From contig JACVIW010000187.1 in NCBI GenBank assembly GCA_015711695.1, positions 1 to 5,017 of the forward strand: a DNA stretch of 5,017 bases. Direction: 5' to 3'. Positions 1-4,868 of the stretch are shown piece by piece. Made by a program: the position numbers and the translations under genes. Every line of letters starts with the position of its first letter. Within the stretch, counting starts at the first letter, position 1. The DNA comes from Candidatus Geohydrothermomicrobium daggyaiense. Its GTDB lineage: Bacteria > Actinomycetota > Geothermincolia > Fen-727 > JACVIW01. The notes beneath the pieces were generated by a model. It ran no database searches. It worked only from the letters and a program-made list of their open reading frames with translations, and was not told the origin of the DNA.

Positions 1-46
1 AAGGGGTGCGGGTTCAATTTTATTTTGGTTATGGGGGTGAGCTGGT
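1..46. other. Upstream edge of dapA (leader or end of a truncated gene)
   Basis: All three forward frames are open at the left edge. They stop at 38-40, 48-50 and 64-66, so the end of an upstream gene could lie here. The stop at 48-50 would overlap the dapA TTG in a TTGA junction, and the stop at 38-40 would lie inside the dapA SD. The 12-20 residues available in each frame match nothing I recognise, so whether this is coding end or leader is undecided. Confidence 0.3.
33..41 (+). promoter_or_regulatory. Ribosome binding site deciding the dapA TTG start
   Basis: GGGGGTGAG pairs well with the 3' end of 16S rRNA. It lies 5 nt before the TTG at 47 but 17 nt before the next in-frame candidate, the ATG at 59. 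Spacing therefore favours the TTG. The same GGTGA core recurs before the genes at 2111 and 3523. Confidence 0.65.
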
Positions 47-931
47 TTGAGCCGCGTCATGTTTGAAGGTGTTTTCGTACCCAACGTCACTCCTTTTAAA
101 AATGGAGAGATTGACGAGGATAGTTTTAGGCGCCTTGTTGACTACCTTATTGACAATGGCGCTACCGGTCTTGTTCCTTGTGGTACCACTGGTGAAAGCG
201 CGACTCTTTCTCACGAAGAGCATATCGAAGTTATTCGGATTGTGGTGGATCAAACAAAAGGACGCGTTCCTGTTATCGCAGGCGTGGGAACCAATGATAC
301 TCGCGAAACCATAAGGATTATGGAGAGCGCCGAAAAAATTGATTGCCAGGGTTATCTTGTGGTGGGTCCCTATTACAACAGGCCGAGCCAGGAAGGAATC
401 ATTGAGCACTACCGGGCGATATCGGATGTGACGGAAAGACCAATAATCATATACAACATACCCGCGCGAACCGGAAGGAACATAGAGGTTAAGACGATCG
501 CCGAGCTCTCGCAGATTCCGAATATCGTCGGCATCAAGGACGCAAGCGGTGATATTAATCAGACAATGAACCTGATAGCAAGGACTAGCAATTTTTCCAT
601 CCTTTCGGGGGAGGACCACTTATTGTTCTGCCTGTGTTGCCTTGGTGGGCACGGAGGCATTGTGGCAAGCGCTCATGTTCTTCCCGACTCATTTCTGGGA
701 ATTTACAGAAACGTGAAGGAAAGCAACATCGAGGAGGCGCGAAATCTTCACTACCGGCTGCTCCCGCTGGTCAGGGTCATGTTCAAAGAACCTAATCCCG
801 CTCCGGCAAAGGCTGCTATGAAACTTCTAGGTGTGATCGATTCTGACGAGTTGAGGCTTCCGCTCGTCTCAGTTTCCGCGGCTTGCCGAGAGGACATAGC
901 GGGAGTTCTTCACGGTCTCAAACTTCTTTAA
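47..931 (+). CDS. dapA: 4-hydroxy-tetrahydrodipicolinate synthase (DapA)
   Basis: This cytoplasmic aldolase condenses pyruvate with aspartate semialdehyde, the branch-point step to diaminopimelate and lysine. The predicted protein is 294 aa, against 292 for E. coli DapA, and forms one TIM barrel. Family motifs are visible: GTTGE at 46-50, YYNRPSQEG at 109-117, YNIPARTG at 136-143, GIKDASG at 162-168 with Schiff-base Lys164, GGHG at 200-203 and EPNPAPAK near 248-255. Aligned on E. coli numbering with an offset of 3, the catalytic triad is Thr47, Tyr110 and Tyr136, and Arg141 binds substrate. The lysine-inhibition residues Ser51, Ala52, His56, His59, Asn83, Glu87 and Tyr109 are all present, so feedback inhibition is likely (inference). 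The TTG start is chosen for its SD; ATG at 59 is the alternative and would remove only four residues. Related N-acetylneuraminate lyase or KDG aldolase functions are less likely, given the complete DapA motif set. Confidence 0.96.
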   Translation: MSRVMFEGVFVPNVTPFKNGEIDEDSFRRLVDYLIDNGATGLVPCGTTGESATLSHEEHIEVIRIVVDQTKGRVPVIAGVGTNDTRETIRIMESAEKIDCQGYLVVGPYYNRPSQEGIIEHYRAISDVTERPIIIYNIPARTGRNIEVKTIAELSQIPNIVGIKDASGDINQTMNLIARTSNFSILSGEDHLLFCLCCLGGHGGIVASAHVLPDSFLGIYRNVKESNIEEARNLHYRLLPLVRVMFKEPNPAPAKAAMKLLGVIDSDELRLPLVSVSAACREDIAGVLHGLKLL

Positions 932-966
932 TGCTTCACGTGCGGAGCGGAAGTGGCCTTGAGGCT

Positions 967-995
967 TTGAGGTATACTCCCTCCTGTTTCATAAT
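967..995 (+). promoter_or_regulatory. Candidate sigma-70-type promoter for amrS
   Basis: TTGAGG at 967-972 (4/6 to TTGACA) is separated by exactly 17 nt from CATAAT at 990-995 (5/6 to TATAAT). Transcription would start near 1002, about 50 nt before the amrS GTG. It sits in the 121-nt gap after dapA, so amrS probably has its own promoter even if there is read-through. A second TTGAGG lies at 959-964. This is pattern matching only. Confidence 0.45.
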
Positions 996-1011
996 ATGTA
1001 TATGTATATGT
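994..1011 (+). repeat. Three tandem ATATGT hexamers
   Basis: Three exact copies of ATATGT run from 994 to 1011, starting inside the candidate -10 box and spanning the predicted transcription start of amrS. The tract is visible directly. Any regulatory meaning, such as slippage or protein binding, is inference. Confidence 0.9.
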
Positions 1012-1052
1012 CCGAGAAGCAAGCGTGTATGTGAGTTTAGGCTCGGGGGAAA

Positions 1053-2036
1053 GTGAAGGAAGCGGCGTATTTCGAGAAAATCGAAGACAGGAAAGTCCGC
1101 TGTCATCTTTGCCCGAAAGAGTGCGTTATCGCGGACGGAAAAAAGGGATTCTGCCGTGTACGCACCAATCTCGAAGGCGTTCTTTATTCCGATATTTATG
1201 AGCACATCCTTGCCTGCAACCTTGATCCTGTTGAAAAGAAACCACTTTACCATTTTCACCCGGGCAAACCCATACTCTCAATCGGCACAAGGGGCTGCAA
1301 CCAGCGGTGTGATTTCTGCCAAAACTGGGAAATGATAGAGACAGAAGTTGCCGGGACATATATAACTTCCGATGAGATCGCTTCCATGGCTGACAGGGGA
1401 GGCTCGATAGGCGTGGCTTACACCTACAACGAGCCTTTTATATGGTTCGAATTTGTTCTCGAGTGCGCCCGAAAAGTAAAGAAAAGAGGCCTTTCCAATG
1501 TCCTTGTTACGAATGGCTATGTGAACATTGAGCCACTTGAGGAGCTGTTGCCTTTTATCGACGCTATGAATATTGACGTGAAGTCCATGGAACCCGCTTT
1601 CTACGAGAAAATATGCAAATCGACGCTTGAGCCGGTTTTGAACACATGCAGGATTTCAAAAAAGAGGTGTCATGTTGAGATAACAAATCTTCTCATCCCG
1701 GGATTGAATGATTCAGATGATCTAATTGAAGAGCTTGTCGAGTTTGTTGTTGAACTCGGAAAAGACACGCCGCTGCATTTCTCCGCGTACTACCCGTGTT
1801 ACAAAATGACGATACCGCCGACCCCGGTTGGAACTCTTCTCAGGGCATATGAGATAGCGAAGGAAAAACTTGATTATGTCTACCTGGGAAACGTCAGGAC
1901 GAATGAGGGAGGGCTTACCTGCTGCCCGTCGTGCGGAAAGGTAGTGATTGAAAGGGACGGATACATCACTAGAACGATAGGTCTTGAGGGGAATTTCTGC
2001 GCCGGATGCGGTAAGTTGTTGCCGATTGTAGTATAG
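1053..2036 (+). CDS. amrS: AmmeMemoRadiSam system radical SAM enzyme (AmrS)
   Basis: This radical S-adenosylmethionine protein of the pyruvate-formate-lyase-activase-like group (COG1180) has 327 aa. The [4Fe-4S] motif CxxxCxxC is at Cys82, Cys86 and Cys89, in the context GTRGCNQRCDFCQNW. The N-terminal part has Cys17, Cys20, Cys24 and Cys34, typical of this subfamily. Further family segments are AYTYNEP and NGYVN, and DAMNIDVKS follows them. The C-terminus carries a small zinc-ribbon-like pair, Cys291/Cys294 and Cys316/Cys319. These features separate it from true PFL activases. In other genomes the enzyme occurs with AMMECR1-like and Memo-like proteins, and its reaction is not settled; neither partner lies in this window. 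The GTG start gives the usual KEAAYFEK-type N-terminus. The GGGGGA at 1045-1050 is only 2 nt away, so initiation may be weak. The protein should be cytoplasmic and oxygen-sensitive (family knowledge). Confidence 0.93.
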   Translation: MKEAAYFEKIEDRKVRCHLCPKECVIADGKKGFCRVRTNLEGVLYSDIYEHILACNLDPVEKKPLYHFHPGKPILSIGTRGCNQRCDFCQNWEMIETEVAGTYITSDEIASMADRGGSIGVAYTYNEPFIWFEFVLECARKVKKRGLSNVLVTNGYVNIEPLEELLPFIDAMNIDVKSMEPAFYEKICKSTLEPVLNTCRISKKRCHVEITNLLIPGLNDSDDLIEELVEFVVELGKDTPLHFSAYYPCYKMTIPPTPVGTLLRAYEIAKEKLDYVYLGNVRTNEGGLTCCPSCGKVVIERDGYITRTIGLEGNFCAGCGKLLPIVV

Positions 2037-2098
2037 TGGGTCGTTAGGTAATTAAAAAAGGAATCGACGCGTTTTTGATGAAAGCGAGAGTGGCGCGC

Positions 2099-2106
2099 GG
2101 GGTGAT
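2099..2106 (+). promoter_or_regulatory. Ribosome binding site deciding the ATG at 2111
   Basis: GGGGTGAT ends 4 nt before the ATG at 2111. The upstream in-frame TTG at 2075 and ATG at 2078 have only an AAGGAA at 2058-2063, which is 11-14 nt away. The downstream ATG is therefore the better start, which trims 12 residues from the longest reading. Confidence 0.6.
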
Positions 2107-2110
2107 TGTT

Positions 2111-2491
2111 ATGAAGAACGCGATCCTTGGGCGAATCAGAAAGGAAGGTCTCCAGGAGGTTCCCGGAAAAGACGAGATAATCGCGAGGATGGCTTTTGCC
2201 CTTTTCGCGGGATTACTCAGGCAGTGGCTGTACAGGAGGCGCCTGAAGGACAGAGAGCGTAGGAAGGCGGAAAGGAAAGTCATAAGGCTCACGAGAAAAG
2301 GAAAAGAGGTTCCCGAGGAGCTTATGCAAGAGGCGAAAAAAGGGCTTGGTAGGCGAGCGAGAAAAAAGTTCGATAAAAAGCTCGAGGAAGTCAAGGGTGA
2401 GAAGAGAAAGATTTTTATAAATAAAAAACTTGCGGTGCTACTCTTCGCGTTGCTAATTATCGGGTTAATTATTCGGTTGCGCAGGGATTGA
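2111..2491 (+). CDS. Small, highly basic tail-anchored protein of unknown function
   Basis: I do not recognise this family. The 126-aa product has 39 Lys/Arg against 16 Asp/Glu. From the N-terminus it has a short amphipathic region, a weakly hydrophobic stretch at about 25-40 (ARMAFALFAGLLRQWLY), a long charged and probably helical or coiled segment at about 41-100, and one strong membrane segment at about 107-121 (LAVLLFALLIIGLII). It ends in RLRRD. There is no N-terminal signal peptide, so it looks like a C-terminal membrane anchor with a basic cytoplasmic domain. Such a domain could contact nucleic acid or lipid head groups (inference only). It begins 74 nt after amrS and has a good SD, which argues that it is real; the L/S/F-rich reading on the opposite strand is its shadow. 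TTG 2075 and ATG 2078 are alternative starts. Confidence 0.7.
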   Translation: MKNAILGRIRKEGLQEVPGKDEIIARMAFALFAGLLRQWLYRRRLKDRERRKAERKVIRLTRKGKEVPEELMQEAKKGLGRRARKKFDKKLEEVKGEKRKIFINKKLAVLLFALLIIGLIIRLRRD

Positions 2492-2505
2492 TGTCTGTGA
2501 CCGGG

Positions 2506-2540
2506 TGCCAGCTCGGGTCTTGCTCCACCGGGGGCTGGCA
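2506..2540. repeat. Inverted repeat (stem-loop) after the basic protein gene
   Basis: TGCCAGC at 2506-2512 is exactly complementary to GCTGGCA at 2534-2540. A T-G wobble and a further C-G pair extend the stem to 9 pairs, and GGT/ACC pairing (2516-2518 with 2527-2529) is possible inside. It lies 14 nt after the stop. The following bases, TAAAAATTTC, are not a clean T-run, so an intrinsic terminator is doubtful. It could be a processing hairpin or a dispersed repeat. Confidence 0.6.
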
Positions 2541-2608
2541 TAAAAATTTCAGGGAGCGATTTTGCGCGATAAACGTTAAATATAAAAGGGTTATAGGGGA
2601 ACAGGCTA

Positions 2609-2989
2609 TTGGAGATTCTGGTAGAGGAAAAGGAAGGGTATCATACGGTGACCCCGGTGGGTGAGGTCGACATCTATACTGTGCCGCTTTTCCGCAAAGT
2701 GATTCTTAAGGTCGAAGGTGACCTGAAAAGAGGGGTGATACTTGATTTGAGTCGCATGAGTTTCGTTGACTCAAGCGGGATCGGCGCCATTATAGAGACC
2801 TATCAGAAAATAACATCGAAAAACTGCGTGATTGTGTTCGTTCTTGATAATCCGCGAATTCTGAAGATATTTAAACTTGTCGGTCTGGACAGAGTATTTA
2901 AAATATTTCCAAATCTCGGTCAGGCGCTCCAGTCCATCGGGGTTTCTAGGGGATATATAGACGAGGAGTTTTTCTCTGAGACCACTTAA
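2609..2989 (+). CDS. STAS-domain anti-sigma factor antagonist (SpoIIAA/RsbV-like)
   Basis: This single-domain STAS protein has 126 aa, slightly longer than SpoIIAA or RsbV (about 110-117). The diagnostic LDLSRMSFVDSSGIG stretch lies at about 45-59. By homology with SpoIIAA Ser58, Ser56 in DSSG is the residue that the partner kinase phosphorylates. The GEVDIYTVP segment at about 18-26 and KIFKLVGLDRVFKIFPN near 95-110 complete the fold. Unphosphorylated protein would bind the kinase and release a sigma factor or another target. The TTG start gives the expected N-terminal strand, with GGGGA at 2596-2600 eight nt upstream. The roughly 15-residue tail after the domain is not typical and has no assigned role. 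The stop codon directly abuts the kinase start, so the two are co-translated partners. No membrane or sensor domain is present. Confidence 0.94.
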   Translation: MEILVEEKEGYHTVTPVGEVDIYTVPLFRKVILKVEGDLKRGVILDLSRMSFVDSSGIGAIIETYQKITSKNCVIVFVLDNPRILKIFKLVGLDRVFKIFPNLGQALQSIGVSRGYIDEEFFSETT

Positions 2990-3439
2990 GTGAGCAGTAA
3001 AGACGTGCGCGAGTATAGACTCTCAATAGACTTTCCGTGTAGCAAAAAATCTCTCCTGAGGGCAAGATGTAAAACCCTTGAGTTCGCCAGGAAGCATGGT
3101 TTTTCACAGGAGGCAGACGACATAGCGCTTGCCGCTGAGGAGGCTTTGAAAAATGTCCTCCAGCACGCCTGCCCGGCGGACAACAAGATGCATCTTGAGA
3201 TGTCTGCAAAGGGTGATGTTTTGATGGTCGAGGTATCGGATACCGGTCGCGGGTTCGACCTGGAAGCATATGAATGTGCGCCCCACTCTCCATATGATCT
3301 TTGTGGCAGGGGAATCCAGATAATGCGGGGGCTTATGGATAAGGTCTCGATTGTGAGCGATGCCGACGGAACGGTCGTGAAAATGGAGAAAAGGCGGAAA
3401 ACAAAAAAGGAGGATATCAGAAAACAGGCAAGTGGGTGA
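2990..3439 (+). CDS. GHKL-family anti-sigma serine kinase (SpoIIAB/RsbW-like)
   Basis: The 149-aa protein matches the length of SpoIIAB (146). It shows the HATPase_c ATP-site motifs: N-box EEALKNVLQHA at 50-60 with Asn55 and His59, G1 box DTGRGFD at 84-90, and G2 box GRGIQIMRGLMD at 106-117, followed by GTVVKM at 127-132. Proteins of this type bind and inhibit a sigma factor and phosphorylate the STAS antagonist on serine. The C-terminus is strongly basic (about 133-145). The GTG start lies immediately after the TAA of the STAS gene with no strong SD, so translational coupling is likely. GTG at 3005 is an in-frame alternative that removes five residues. The target sigma factor and any PP2C phosphatase lie outside the window; a non-sigma target is also possible. 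Confidence 0.94.
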   Translation: MSSKDVREYRLSIDFPCSKKSLLRARCKTLEFARKHGFSQEADDIALAAEEALKNVLQHACPADNKMHLEMSAKGDVLMVEVSDTGRGFDLEAYECAPHSPYDLCGRGIQIMRGLMDKVSIVSDADGTVVKMEKRRKTKKEDIRKQASG

Positions 3440-3458
3440 TTTTTGCAGACCTCCTTTT
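3405..3458. repeat. Inverted repeat pairing an SD-like with an anti-SD-like sequence
   Basis: AAAAGGAGG at 3405-3413, inside the end of the kinase gene, is exactly complementary to CCTCCTTTT at 3450-3458. The loop is 36 nt and includes the kinase stop codon. The AGGAGG has no start codon at a normal distance. ACCTCCTTT resembles the 3' end of 16S rRNA. The 9-bp match is visible; whether it folds or matters is unknown. Confidence 0.4.
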
Positions 3459-3516
3459 ACGAGGGCGCGCGGAGTTCATCAAGTTAGCGCCAATCACAGG
3501 CCATTCCGGTGGGTGA
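3436..3516 (+). other. Possible 26-codon micro-ORF between kinase and DUF72 gene
   Basis: GTG at 3436 overlaps the kinase TGA in a GTGA junction and opens 26 codons (MIFADLLLRGRAEFIKLAPI, then six more residues). Its stop at 3514-3516 lies inside the SD of the next gene. An overlapping 14-codon reading starts at TTG 3443 and ends at 3487. The spacing resembles translational coupling, but frames this short occur by chance and no homology is recognised. Confidence 0.15.
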
Positions 3517-3517
3517 T
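3508..3517 (+). promoter_or_regulatory. Ribosome binding site deciding between two adjacent TTG starts
   Basis: GGTGGGTGAT precedes two consecutive TTG codons at 3520 and 3523. From the GGTGA core the distances are 3 nt and 6 nt. dapA uses 6 nt and the gene at 2111 uses 5 nt, so TTG 3523 is preferred. Confidence 0.6.
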
Positions 3518-3522
3518 TTTTG

Positions 3523-4356
3523 TTGACGGTCTATATTGGGACGGCTGGATTCAGTTATAAGGACTGGATCGGAGCCTTTTACCCACAGGGTATATCCCAG
3601 CGCTCCATGCTTGAATACTATTCAAAAGAATTTCCCGTTGTCGAAATAAACTCCACCTACTACGCGATTCCGGCGCCGCGGGTCATGTACGCGATGGCAA
3701 AACGGGTTCCGCGAGGCTTTCAATTCACCATAAAGGCAAACAAGGAAATGACGCATGAAATCGATCCATCATCCGATGTCTTTGAGCGTTTTAAGCAAGC
3801 GATCAGACCTGTCAAAGATTACGGGAAACTGGGGTGCGTTCTCGCGCAGTTTCCCTGGGCATTTAAGAATACAAGGGAAAACAGGGATTATCTCGAGGTT
3901 CTTGCCCGTGCCCTCGAGGGCATAGATACCGTGGTTGAGTTCAGGAACAGCGAATGGGAGACTCTTGATACGTTCGAACTCCTCAAAGAGCTTGATCTGG
4001 GATATTGTTGCGTGGATGAACCAGGACTTCGCGGGCTTGTCTCCAGACGAGTGGAGGTGACGGGTCAGGTAGGTTACGTGAGGTTTCACGGTCGGAATTA
4101 CGAGACATGGTGGGATAGGAACAGGGAGTCCTGGGAGCGCTACAACTACTTATACAGTGAGGAGGAACTTGACGAGTGGGTTCCAAAGGTTGAGGAAATG
4201 GAGAATAAAACAGACAGAGTCTACGTAATATTCAACAATCATTACCGCGGGCAGGCTCCCACGAACGCGAGGATGTTCCAGAAGATGCTACAGGGTGTTC
4301 TCGGTGAGCGCGTCGCAAGGATTGAACCTGCCGAAAGGGAACTTTTCGACTCGTGA
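3523..4356 (+). CDS. DUF72 (YecE-like) family protein
   Basis: This is a 277-aa member of the DUF72 family (Pfam PF01904), predicted to be a soluble TIM barrel; the biochemical role of the family is not established. Signature segments are IGTAGFSYKDW at 5-15 followed by FYP, VEINSTYY at 40-47, AQFPWAFKN near 108-115, VVEFRNSEW at 137-145, YVRFHGRN at 185-192 and FNNHYRGQAPTNA at 237-249. The family's conserved acidic, Arg, His and Asn positions at the barrel's C-terminal face are therefore present. The length and both ends look complete. The gene follows the kinase by 83 nt and is probably transcribed with it, but I know of no functional link. There is no signal peptide or membrane segment. 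The start could be TTG 3520, adding one residue. Confidence 0.94.
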   Translation: MTVYIGTAGFSYKDWIGAFYPQGISQRSMLEYYSKEFPVVEINSTYYAIPAPRVMYAMAKRVPRGFQFTIKANKEMTHEIDPSSDVFERFKQAIRPVKDYGKLGCVLAQFPWAFKNTRENRDYLEVLARALEGIDTVVEFRNSEWETLDTFELLKELDLGYCCVDEPGLRGLVSRRVEVTGQVGYVRFHGRNYETWWDRNRESWERYNYLYSEEELDEWVPKVEEMENKTDRVYVIFNNHYRGQAPTNARMFQKMLQGVLGERVARIEPAERELFDS

Positions 4357-4585
4357 TTTAATCCATCCGGTCGCATTGGTTGTGTTAACCGCTCATTATC
4401 GCGTTTTGTTTCTATTATTCCCGCAAGCCTTAATACCTTCAATTGCTCCTGTGCGCCTGCTTTGATACTTACTGCTTCAAGGGAAAGTCAGTTTCCGGGT
4501 GTATGAAACGCGATACGTGAGGTGAGCTGTTTCTGGATTTATCTTTAAGGATAGCGGGCGGGAAAAACCAAGTGAAAAACAGAAC
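4357..4585. other. Non-coding stretch between DUF72 gene and tRNA promoter
   Basis: No reading frame with a plausible start, SD and length is visible on either strand, and no clear intrinsic terminator. GGTT at 4378-4381 and AACC at 4387-4390 form only a 4-bp stem, and the T-rich stretch TTTTGTTT begins well downstream, near 4404. Nothing else is supported. Confidence 0.5.
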
Positions 4586-4617
4586 TTTACGGCTTGAATG
4601 TCGCCGATTGTTAGAAT
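4586..4617 (+). promoter_or_regulatory. Candidate extended -10 promoter for tRNA-Tyr
   Basis: TGTTAGAAT at 4609-4617 matches an extended -10 (TGnTAnAAT). TTTACG at 4586-4591 is a weak -35 at a long 20-nt spacing, which an extended -10 can tolerate. Transcription would begin near 4624, only about 7 nt before the mature tRNA. Confidence 0.4.
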
Positions 4618-4626
4618 ATCATTCTA
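4612..4626. repeat. Perfect palindrome over the tRNA -10 box
   Basis: TAGAAT (4612-4617), spacer ATC, ATTCTA (4621-4626). The left arm is the candidate -10 hexamer and the right arm ends 4 nt before the tRNA. It could be an operator-like site or chance. Confidence 0.75.
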
Positions 4627-4630
4627 TCGA

Positions 4631-4715
4631 GGGGGAGTGCCCGAGTGGTTAAAGGGGGCGGACTGTAAATCCGTTGGCGCAGCCTACGTAGGTTCGAATC
4701 CTACCTCCCCCACCA
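4631..4715 (+). tRNA. tRNA-Tyr (anticodon GTA)
   Basis: This is an 85-nt class II tRNA. Acceptor arm GGGGGAG (4631-4637) pairs with CTCCCCC (4705-4711), followed by discriminator A4712 and encoded CCA at 4713-4715. The D stem is CCC/GGG (4640-4642 with 4654-4656) and the D loop contains GG. The anticodon stem GCGGA/TCCGT encloses the loop CTGTAAA, with anticodon GTA at 4665-4667. The long variable arm 4675-4687 has a GGC-GCA-GCC hairpin, as expected for bacterial tRNA-Tyr. The T arm is GTAGG, TTCGAAT, CCTAC (4688-4704). All arms pair fully apart from one G-T pair. No second tRNA follows in the window. Confidence 0.98.
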
Positions 4716-4761
4716 ATCAAAGAAAACGCTACCATCCCTGCTACACGCTTCAAATCTGGAG

Positions 4762-4777
4762 GTAGGTGAGAACCTAC
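4762..4777. repeat. GAGA-tetraloop hairpin downstream of tRNA-Tyr
   Basis: GTAGGT (4762-4767) and ACCTAC (4772-4777) form a perfect 6-bp stem closed by GAGA, a GNRA-type tetraloop. The stem shares GTAGGT/CCTAC with the T arm of the tRNA 46 nt upstream. It has no T-run and is not a terminator. It may be a structured trailer or a decayed tRNA-derived fragment (inference). Confidence 0.5.
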
Positions 4778-4793
4778 GGTGGGTCCCCAATCC

Positions 4794-4810
4794 CCGAGAA
4801 GCTCGCTCGG
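4794..4810. repeat. Short hairpin, 5-bp stem
   Basis: CCGAG (4794-4798) pairs with CTCGG (4806-4810) around a 7-nt loop. No T-run follows, so an intrinsic terminator is not supported. It lies 16 nt after the GAGA hairpin and may belong to the same transcript structure. Confidence 0.4.
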
Positions 4811-4868
4811 CAGCGTCCGCCAGTACAACGCCGCACTCGTGCCAGTCATGTCATGTATTTTATGGGAT

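Larger units (their letters stand above)
3432..3522 (+). repeat. Two copies of a 14-bp SD-like block at the kinase/DUF72 junction
   Basis: GTGGGTGATTTTTG occurs exactly at 3432-3445 and again at 3509-3522, 77 nt apart. The second copy holds the SD of the DUF72 gene. The first copy contains the kinase stop codon and would place a TTG at 3443 in the same position relative to its SD. Confidence 0.85.

Noticed and set aside
1..46. Lysine riboswitch upstream of dapA
   Set aside because: Only 46 nt are available and no riboswitch-like pairing is visible. A longer leader cannot be excluded beyond the edge.
29..619. Minus-strand 196-codon open frame
   Set aside because: It lies antisense to dapA, whose catalytic motifs are intact. 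It has no recognisable domain and arises from the codon bias of dapA.
2032..2037. TATAGT -10-like hexamer at the amrS stop
   Set aside because: There is no acceptable -35 at 16-18 nt and no TGn extension.
2044..2541. Minus-strand 165-codon open frame rich in Leu, Ser and Phe
   Set aside because: It is the mirror image of the Lys/Glu/Arg-rich forward gene. The forward reading has a well-placed SD and a sensible membrane segment.
2562..2586. TTGCGC ... TATAAA as a promoter for the STAS gene
   Set aside because: The spacing is 13 nt, too short for a sigma-70-type promoter. The AT-rich region may still hold a promoter for another sigma factor, but I cannot define it.
2946..3293. Minus-strand open frames over the kinase gene
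   Set aside because: They overlap the conserved ATP-binding motifs of the forward kinase and resemble no known protein.
4378..4411. Intrinsic terminator after the DUF72 gene
   Set aside because: The GGTT/AACC stem has only four pairs and is separated from the T-rich stretch by more than 10 nt.
4716..4780. Second tRNA after tRNA-Tyr
   Set aside because: A T-arm-like hairpin exists, but there is no matching acceptor, D arm or anticodon arm upstream of it.
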